Origin: Gracilibacteraceae bacterium
GTDB taxonomy: Bacteria > Bacillota > Desulfitobacteriia > Desulfitobacteriales > Syntrophobotulaceae
Length of the DNA: 38,299 nt
NCBI GenBank assembly: GCA_031270805.1
Contig: JAISWK010000144.1
Span: forward strand, 1 to 38,299
Direction: 5' to 3'
Of this stretch, positions 33,851-38,299 are shown one piece after another. Under the pieces are notes generated by a model. The model saw nothing but the letters and a program-made list of their open reading frames with translations, was not told where the DNA came from and made no database searches. Position 1 is the first letter of the stretch. The number at the start of each line of letters is the position of its first letter. The translations under genes and the position numbers were made by a program.

Positions 33851-34990
33851 ATGATTCCGTTTAACTTACCGCCGTATACCGGGGCTGAGCAGGGCTATAT
33901 CGCTCAAGCCGTGCAAAACCATGTCATCAGCGGCGATGGGGAGTTTACCCGGAGGTGCAGCGCCTGGCTGGAGGCGAAAACCGGCTGCGCGAAGGCGCTT
34001 TTGACCACATCCTGCACCCACGCCCTGGAGATGGCGGCTTTCCTCGCCGATATCCGCCCGGGGGACGAGGTCGTCATGCCTTCCTACACCTTCGTTTCCA
34101 CGGCCAACGCCTTTGTCCTGCGCGGCGCCCGTATCGTTTTCGTCGATATCCGCCCGGATACGATGAATATAGACGAAAAAAAGATCGAGCCGGCTCTGAC
34201 CCCGCGCACCAAGGCGATCGTGCCCGTGCATTACGCGGGCGTGGCCTGCGCCATGGACGCCATCAACGCCGTCGCCGGAGGTAGATACGTCATTGAAGAC
34301 GCCGCCCAGGCGGTGATGTCCGCTTATAAGGGGCGGGCGGCCGGCGCGCTCGCTGATTTCGGCTGTTACAGTTTTCACGAGACGAAAAACCTGTCCATGG
34401 GCGAAGGCGGCGCTATATTACTCAAGGATAAAGGGCATGTAGAGCGGGCGGAGATCATCCGGGAGAAGGGGACGAACCGCAGCAAGTTCTTTCGCGGAGA
34501 GATCGACAAATACTCCTGGGTGGACGTGGGTTCCTCCTATTTGCCCAGCGAGCTGAACGCGGCTTACCTGTACGCGCAGACGGAGCGGGCCGAGGAACTC
34601 ACGCAGAACCGGCTGGACAGCTGGCGCTATTATTACGCCGAGTTGTCCGCTCTGGCCCGGCGCGGCCTGGTTGAGCTGCCGTTTGTGCCGCCGGAATGTG
34701 AGCATAACGCGCATATGTTTTATATAAAAGTGAAAGACTTAGAGGAAAGAACGAAATTATTGACTTTCCTGAAAGAAAAAGGCGTCCACGCCGTGTTCCA
34801 CTACATTCCGCTCCATTCTTCTCGGGCGGGACGCCAATTCGGCCGTTTCGCCGGAGAGGATCTTTATACGACGCAGGAAAGCGAGCGACTGCTCCGGCTG
34901 CCGCTGTATTACGGCTTAACCCCCGCAGATCGCAGCGTTGTGGTCGAAGCGGTCTACGACTTTTTCGGGAGCCGGCGTTTTCTGTCTTGA
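33851..34990 (+). CDS. wecE: dTDP-4-amino-4,6-dideoxygalactose transaminase
   Basis: The 379-residue DegT/DnrJ/EryC1 aminotransferase closely follows E. coli WecE as remembered. It starts MIPFNLPPYTG, continues GDGEFTRRC, VMPSYTFVSTANAFVLRGA, RPDTMNID, VPVHYAGVAC and the PLP lysine Lys179 in SFHETKN, and ends ESERLLRLPLYYGL. The product is TDP-Fuc4NH2 from TDP-4-keto-6-deoxyglucose. Upstream rmlA/rmlB and downstream wecD/wecF are not in the window. GGAGG precedes the ATG at 33851; an earlier ATG at 33806 would add an atypical leader. Its stop codon overlaps the -35 of the next promoter. Confidence 0.92.
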   Translation: MIPFNLPPYTGAEQGYIAQAVQNHVISGDGEFTRRCSAWLEAKTGCAKALLTTSCTHALEMAAFLADIRPGDEVVMPSYTFVSTANAFVLRGARIVFVDIRPDTMNIDEKKIEPALTPRTKAIVPVHYAGVACAMDAINAVAGGRYVIEDAAQAVMSAYKGRAAGALADFGCYSFHETKNLSMGEGGAILLKDKGHVERAEIIREKGTNRSKFFRGEIDKYSWVDVGSSYLPSELNAAYLYAQTERAEELTQNRLDSWRYYYAELSALARRGLVELPFVPPECEHNAHMFYIKVKDLEERTKLLTFLKEKGVHAVFHYIPLHSSRAGRQFGRFAGEDLYTTQESERLLRLPLYYGLTPADRSVVVEAVYDFFGSRRFLS

Positions 34991-35016
34991 CAAACGAACG
35001 CTTGTGAGTTTATAAT
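34987..35016 (+). promoter_or_regulatory. tetR-type promoter with overlapping operator palindrome
   Basis: TTGACA (34987-34992) and TATAAT (35011-35016) are perfect and 18 bases apart. The palindrome ACAAACG-AA-CGCTTGT (34990-35005), with one mismatched arm pair, covers the -35 and half of the spacer. This is the usual place for self-repression by a TetR protein such as the one encoded just downstream. Confidence 0.75.
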
Positions 35017-35044
35017 AGGCGCGAGGGGAGGGAGGGAGGTTTTC

Positions 35045-35647
35045 ATGGAGAAAACCAAGTCAGACACGAAGCGCCGAATCATTGACCGCGCGGTGCAAAT
35101 GCTCTCCGCCGCCAATTACGAGCGGGTCACCATGCGCGATATCGCCGCCGCCGTAGGCCTGAAACCGGCGTCGCTTTACAGCCATTTTTCCGGCAAAGAG
35201 GAAATACTGACCTGTATCTACGCCATGTTTGAAGAACACGCCGCCGAAATCCGGCCCGAGGCCGCCGCTCTTTCCGCGCTGGCCGAAACCGCCCCCCCGC
35301 GGGAGGCCGTGCATCGCACTTTTTTTTATTTCCGCCCCACCGATTACGAAAACATGCTGCGCATCCTGAACATAGCCCATATGATGAGCGGCGTCGATCC
35401 CCGCAGCCTGGAATTTTTCCAACGCCATGTCTTCGCCGTCCCGCGCTTTTATGCCGGGAACGTGCTGGAAAAACTGCTGCGGCTGGAACGGATTGAACCA
35501 CTGGACGTCGAGGCTTTCCTCGTCCTGCAGACATATTTTTGCTATGGGGCCGTCCTGCGCAGTTTTACCCCCGGCGCGCCTGTGCGGGAGGAATGGGAAC
35601 GCGGTCTCGGCGCTTTGCTCAGCCTGATCCGGGCCACGGGGCGCTGA
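35045..35647 (+). CDS. TetR/AcrR family transcriptional regulator
   Basis: The 200-residue protein has the N-terminal TetR helix-turn-helix at about 10-57 (RRIIDRAVQML, TMRDIAAAVGLKPASLYSHF, KEEIL). Residues 60-200 form an alpha-helical ligand-binding region with no recognised specificity. The ATG follows GGGAGGGAGG. It probably represses its own promoter through the palindrome at 34990-35005. The only likely co-regulated gene in the window is the unknown protein at 35709; no efflux pump is adjacent. Confidence 0.92.
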   Translation: MEKTKSDTKRRIIDRAVQMLSAANYERVTMRDIAAAVGLKPASLYSHFSGKEEILTCIYAMFEEHAAEIRPEAAALSALAETAPPREAVHRTFFYFRPTDYENMLRILNIAHMMSGVDPRSLEFFQRHVFAVPRFYAGNVLEKLLRLERIEPLDVEAFLVLQTYFCYGAVLRSFTPGAPVREEWERGLGALLSLIRATGR

Positions 35648-35708
35648 ATCCGGGCGCGGGCATGCTCTCCGCGGCGGCCGCTCCATTGCAGACAAGGAGG
35701 AAGACATT

Positions 35709-36314
35709 ATGGCCCGTACATTGAGTTTTCAAGTCGGCGACGCCGTCTATTCCGCCACGCCGGTCAAAATAGAGCGGAAGAAGCTCTACGGCTGGACAGA
35801 GACGCTCGCTCTGAACGACGACGGAGAAGAGTGTTCCCTCGCTTCCATTGACGAAACGGGCGCCGTCATCATCCCCCGGGGCGGCATCGCTCTGGGCCGC
35901 CTCAGCCCGGAGCGGCGCTGGGTCGAACGGGCGGAACTGAAGGCGGTCACGCCCGATGGCGCGGACGCGGTCTGGCGGCAGTCCAGTTACAGCGGGACGA
36001 TCCCGCTGACCTGCGCGGTGACGGCCGACGAACTCCTCGAACATCATATTACCGGCTTTTATCAGATTGCCGGCGCGGATCCTGCTTTAGCGGCAAGTCT
36101 GGCCGGTCAGATCTATAAGTTCGAGTATTTGTACAGCGACGGTTACAGCGGCAAGCAGGCCTTTCTGCTGGAAAGCGGCGGGTTTCTCTACATGCTGGTC
36201 GGCGAGGCGGATGATTTTCCCTTTATCGGTCTGGAAGAAAGCGTTCTGATTGAAGCGGAGGATGAAGCCGAGGATGAAGAAGCCGGCGATGATATTGATT
36301 TTTCCATGTTTTAG
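35709..36314 (+). CDS. Hypothetical protein with acidic C-terminus
   Basis: The 201-residue cytoplasmic protein is not recognised. Its first half is beta-rich and begins SFQVGDAVYSATPVKIERKKLYG, then has a repeated pattern of Asp/Glu-Thr-Gly turns. Residues 120-185 include YKFEYLYSDGYSGKQAFLL. The last ~25 residues are almost all Glu, Asp and Ala before DIDFSMF. There is no signal peptide or membrane segment. AAGGAGGAAG gives a strong ribosome binding site, so it is very probably translated. It follows the TetR gene by 61 bases and may share its promoter. Confidence 0.75.
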   Translation: MARTLSFQVGDAVYSATPVKIERKKLYGWTETLALNDDGEECSLASIDETGAVIIPRGGIALGRLSPERRWVERAELKAVTPDGADAVWRQSSYSGTIPLTCAVTADELLEHHITGFYQIAGADPALAASLAGQIYKFEYLYSDGYSGKQAFLLESGGFLYMLVGEADDFPFIGLEESVLIEAEDEAEDEEAGDDIDFSMF

Positions 36315-36344
36315 CCTTACTTGATGTGCCGGCGCGCCGCCGCC

Positions 36345-37391
36345 CTATCGCCTGACGTACTTGGTACTTCGGGCCGAGCCGATTTTTTCAATCGAACCCG
36401 CTTTCAGCATTGCCGCGATAACCGCTTCTACGGTGGTCGGGCTCACATCAGGCAAAATATAGCAGACCTCACGCTTGCTGATCGGGAGCAGACTGTTCAG
36501 CACGGTCGCCTCGATGCGTTCGCGTTTACTGACTTTTTTGCTGTTTACCAAGGCGAAGCGCTTATTAAGCTCCTTGTGGCAGCGGAGGAGCGTGGCGACA
36601 AAGTTCTCAATAAAAGGAAAGTAGCTGTTCTCTCCCGTGTGCCAACCGCTGGAGCTGTCTTTGAGCGCTTGGTAATAACCAGTTTTGTTGCGGTTGATTT
36701 GCTCCTCGAAGGAGATATACCGCCCCGCGTCAAAGCCGTTTTTATACAGCAGCAGGAGCGAAAAGATCCGTGAAATTCTGCCGTTGCCGTCCGCAAAGGG
36801 ATGGACGCAAAGAAAATCGAGAATAAAGCAGGGGATGAGAAGCAGGCGATTGATTGCGGAATTGTCGCGGGCGTCCATATAGGCGAGGATAAGCTGTTCC
36901 ATCGCTTCGGCGGTTTCGGCGGCGGGCGTGGGCTCGAAACGAACACGCCGCGCGCCGCTCGCGTCGACCTCCATGATCACGTTGTCGCTCTCCTTGTAAC
37001 GCCCGCCGTTATCGTTCGGCGAGTAGGACAGCATTATCTGGTGCAGGCGCAGAATGTCGCGCTCCCTCAGATCAAGCGCGGCATATTCGGAGTGAATAAG
37101 CGCGAGCGCGTCGCGGTATCCGGCAATTTCCGCTTCGTTGTGGTTCAGCGGCGCGGAGTTTTGGTTGACGATTTCGTTAATGCGCTCTTCACTCGTGACT
37201 ATGCCCTCGATCTCATTCGAACCCTTGACGCTCTGCACCTTGGCGATGCTCTCCAGGCGCGTGAAAACGTCGGGGTAATTTGTTTTGAGCGCGTTTTCGC
37301 GCTCGCGCAGTTCGCTGATGGCGCCGACCACGCTCACCAGTCCCGCCGGAAGCATCCCTTGTTCGAGAAACGAGTAATCGAAGTATCTCAT
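36345..37391 (-). CDS. Class II Fic-domain protein with C-terminal winged helix
   Basis: Fic enzymes usually transfer AMP to Ser, Thr or Tyr of target proteins. The 348-residue protein has the complete Fic motif HPFADGNGR (197-205). Its N-terminal inhibitory helix carries SNEIEG (58-63), fitting the (S/T)xxxE(G/N) motif, so it is a self-inhibited class II Fic. A Fic_N-like segment GRYKESDNVIM lies at 130-140. Residues about 285-348 look like a winged helix (SKREVCYILPDVSPTTVEAV). The ATG at 37391 is chosen for AGGGAG eight bases upstream; the frame runs nine codons further. It is the only intact - strand gene and has a dedicated promoter and operator pair. Confidence 0.92.
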   Translation of the reverse strand: MRYFDYSFLEQGMLPAGLVSVVGAISELRERENALKTNYPDVFTRLESIAKVQSVKGSNEIEGIVTSEERINEIVNQNSAPLNHNEAEIAGYRDALALIHSEYAALDLRERDILRLHQIMLSYSPNDNGGRYKESDNVIMEVDASGARRVRFEPTPAAETAEAMEQLILAYMDARDNSAINRLLLIPCFILDFLCVHPFADGNGRISRIFSLLLLYKNGFDAGRYISFEEQINRNKTGYYQALKDSSSGWHTGENSYFPFIENFVATLLRCHKELNKRFALVNSKKVSKRERIEATVLNSLLPISKREVCYILPDVSPTTVEAVIAAMLKAGSIEKIGSARSTKYVRR

Positions 37392-37408
37392 ATGCACATC
37401 TCCCTTGA

Positions 37409-37497
37409 GTATCTGCATATAATATAAGCGATTATGTGCAGATTGTCAAGAGGGAAAATTAAGTATCTGCATATAGATCCGGGGTTGATATGCAGAT
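37409..37497 (-). promoter_or_regulatory. Fic promoter with two tandem palindromic operators
   Basis: On the - strand, TTGACA (37449-37444) and TATATT (37426-37421) are 17 bases apart. Palindrome 1 has arms ATCTGCATATA near 37411-37421 and TATGTGCAGAT at 37433-37443. Palindrome 2 has ATCTGCATAT at 37465-37474 and ATATGCAGAT at 37488-37497. Both arms of the second copy lie 54 bases from those of the first. The first palindrome covers the -10, start site and spacer, the classic place for a repressor. Confidence 0.8.
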
Positions 37498-37527
37498 GAA
37501 GGAAAGGAATGCTTTCGCAAAAGTCTA

Positions 37528-37556
37528 TTGCATTTTGGCACATAGGCGTGTACAAT
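37528..37556 (+). promoter_or_regulatory. Promoter of the AbrB-type gene
   Basis: TTGCAT at 37528-37533 and TACAAT at 37551-37556 are 17 bases apart. The start would be near 37563, about 44 bases before the TTG start codon at 37607. It diverges from the Fic promoter. Confidence 0.6.
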
Positions 37557-37606
37557 ATTAAGTAGGAAAAGTGGGAATTATCCCGCCAGAAAGAGGAGGA
37601 ATCATT

Positions 37607-37879
37607 TTGAACATTCCATTGATTGACAACGCAAAAATAATGACAAAAGGGCAAGTCACTATTCCCAAAGAAGTCCGCTCCCTCTTGAAAGTATCTGAGG
37701 GTGACAGACTGACATTTATCTGTGAAGGCGATTATGCGATTGTGATGAATGCGAATATCTACGCCATCAAGACACTACAAAAGGCTATGACCGGCGAAGC
37801 GGAAAGAGCCGGACTGACATCGGAAGAGGATATTGTCGCGCTCTGCCGTGAGGTTCGGGCAGAGGTAGAGGGATTGTGA
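37607..37879 (+). CDS. AbrB/MazE/SpoVT-type antitoxin, toxin partner absent
   Basis: The 90-residue protein has the swapped-hairpin DNA-binding signature MTKGQVTIPKEVRSLLKVSEGD (residues 12-33). The C-terminal half (52-90) includes MTGEAERAGLTSEEDIVALCREVR. That tail is, as I recall, typical of antitoxins followed by a PIN-domain toxin. Here the next 60 bases hold no toxin start and the following sequence is remnants on the other strand. The start is TTG, six to seven bases after GAGGAGGA. It may regulate its own promoter and possibly the nearby Fic operator. Confidence 0.87.
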   Translation: MNIPLIDNAKIMTKGQVTIPKEVRSLLKVSEGDRLTFICEGDYAIVMNANIYAIKTLQKAMTGEAERAGLTSEEDIVALCREVRAEVEGL

Positions 37880-37888
37880 GGCTCCTTT

Positions 37889-37951
37889 CTAAAGTTGCGG
37901 GATGACCGTTACTTTGCCCTTCTTTGTCGGGTGTTTGTAGTGGTCACCCAT
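37889..37951 (-). pseudogene. HicA toxin remnant (C-terminal 20 codons)
   Basis: Read from 37951 down, the frame gives MGDHYKHPTKKGKVTVIPQL and a stop. This matches the conserved HicA core, in which a Gly-Ser-His-His turn is followed by a basic HPTKKGKVTV strand. The N-terminal part with the catalytic-histidine surroundings and the C-terminal helix are missing. It overlaps the end of the DUF1016 remnant by eight bases in another frame. A non-functional fragment is the only reasonable reading. Confidence 0.65.
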
Positions 37952-38160
37952 TTTCAAGTGCGCGGCGCAATTCGTCCTTGCTCGGTAGCGCCGTTCGATA
38001 ACGGGCGGCAAAAATCTGTTCGTCACCTTCCTCCGGCAACATCATTTCGACAAGGGCGTATGACATTATCGCGGCACAAAAGGATTCCAATAGTCTTCCC
38101 CTCATCCAGCAGCTTTTTTTTGCGGTCATAATAGTTGACGTACAGCTGCATTTGAGACAC
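37944..38160 (-). pseudogene. DUF1016 (PDDEXK nuclease) C-terminal remnant, frameshifted
   Basis: Two frames on the - strand together give the C-terminal end of a DUF1016/YhcG-type nuclease. One frame supplies QLYVNYYDRKKKLLDEG then KTIGILLCRDN (about 38151-38065). The other supplies ALVEMMLPEEG, EQIFAARYRTALPS and KDELRRALENG (about 38058-37947). The switch at about 38055-38068 implies a frameshift. Only ~70 of the usual ~340 residues remain. The recognisable protein begins within a few bases of the edge of the right-end repeat at 38160, so the gene was cut there. Confidence 0.75.
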
Positions 38161-38198
38161 GTCAGACTGTGTGGAAAAGCATTGGCAGCAACCCCCGG
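38160..38198. repeat. Right copy of the ~40-bp end repeat
   Basis: This is the reverse complement of bases 1-40 except for one base missing in an A-run. Its left edge coincides with the break in the DUF1016 remnant. It is followed directly by the CGTAGGGGCGC hairpin module. Confidence 0.85.
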
Positions 38199-38199
38199 G

Positions 38200-38266
38200 T
38201 ATCGTAGGGGCGCGCAATTAGCGCCCCTGTCCCCCAATATTTTAAGCGGGCGCGCAAATCGCGCCC
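38200..38266. repeat. Two GC hairpin modules at the right end
   Basis: AGGGGCGC 38206-38213 pairs with GCGCCCCT 38221-38228. GGGCGCG 38248-38254 pairs with CGCGCCC 38260-38266 around a CAAAT loop. The second resembles the left-end hairpin at 58-76. The 16 bases 38200-38215 also occur at 18033-18048. The remainder to 38299 is A-rich with no gene visible. Confidence 0.7.
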
Positions 38267-38299
38267 CAAAAAAACCCAATTTAAAACAAAAATAACACA

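Noticed and set aside
36801-37427. A 208-codon + strand frame opposite the Fic gene
   Set aside because: The Fic frame carries an intact HPFADGNGR motif, inhibitory helix, ribosome binding site and promoter; the opposite frame has none.
37895-38131. A 78-codon + strand frame after the AbrB-type gene as a possible toxin
   Set aside because: It lacks a ribosome binding site and family motifs, and it lies opposite the HicA and DUF1016 remnants, which explain the sequence.
1-38198. A 38-kb composite transposon bounded by the inverted end repeats
   Set aside because: The interior is core metabolism, rRNA maturation and pilus genes without transposase or integrase. Dispersed repeats at contig ends explain the pattern better.

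Overview
The window looks like a chromosomal contig of a GC-rich member of the Bacillota, probably an uncultured clostridial or Negativicutes-like lineage. The evidence is the gene order phoH - pgpH (yqfF) - ybeY - era - recO, a cell-wall-binding-repeat-2 protein, a PilT/PilC/PilM/PilN/PilO/PilB operon without a secretin barrel, strong AGGAGG-type ribosome binding sites and frequent TTG starts. Nearly all genes lie on the + strand. No rRNA, tRNA, CRISPR array or transposase gene was seen.

Layout. 1-395 holds repeats and a promoter, then a small membrane protein (396-794). A structured leader precedes purA, which is followed by a NYN/OST-HTH protein. Next come a secreted CWB2 protein and argC-argJ-argB-argD with a class I aminotransferase (3281-9906). 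The main type IV pilus operon (10023-18003) encodes a PilP-like protein, a LysM plus secretin-N protein, PilT, PilC, PilM, PilN, PilO and PilB. A small anchored protein with its own promoter and terminator and then ilvC follow. A housekeeping block (phoH, pgpH, ybeY, era, recO, pyrF, metF, MetH-activation protein) runs to 27355. A second pilus locus carries a major pilin behind a strong promoter with phased A-tracts, a second PilT and the prepilin peptidase PilD (27756-30165). It is followed by a YfhO-type membrane protein, a methyltransferase and a WecE-type sugar aminotransferase, which may make or modify an envelope or pilin glycan. A TetR regulator and an unknown protein follow.

The right end (36345-38299) is accessory. 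It has a class II Fic gene behind a duplicated palindromic operator, an AbrB-type antitoxin without its toxin, a 20-codon HicA remnant, and a frameshifted and truncated DUF1016 nuclease remnant that stops where a repeat begins. That ~40-bp repeat is present in inverted orientation at both ends of the window, so the contig probably ends in copies of a dispersed repeat.

How it fits together. The two pilus loci supply a nearly complete monoderm-type type IV pilus: pilin, peptidase, extension ATPase, two retraction-type ATPases, platform and alignment complex. The most unusual items are the barrel-less LysM/secretin-N protein, the structured leaders of purA and the pilin gene, the Fic operator pair, and the toxin-antitoxin remnants at the repeat boundary. 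All functional statements come from reading motifs by eye; no database search was run.
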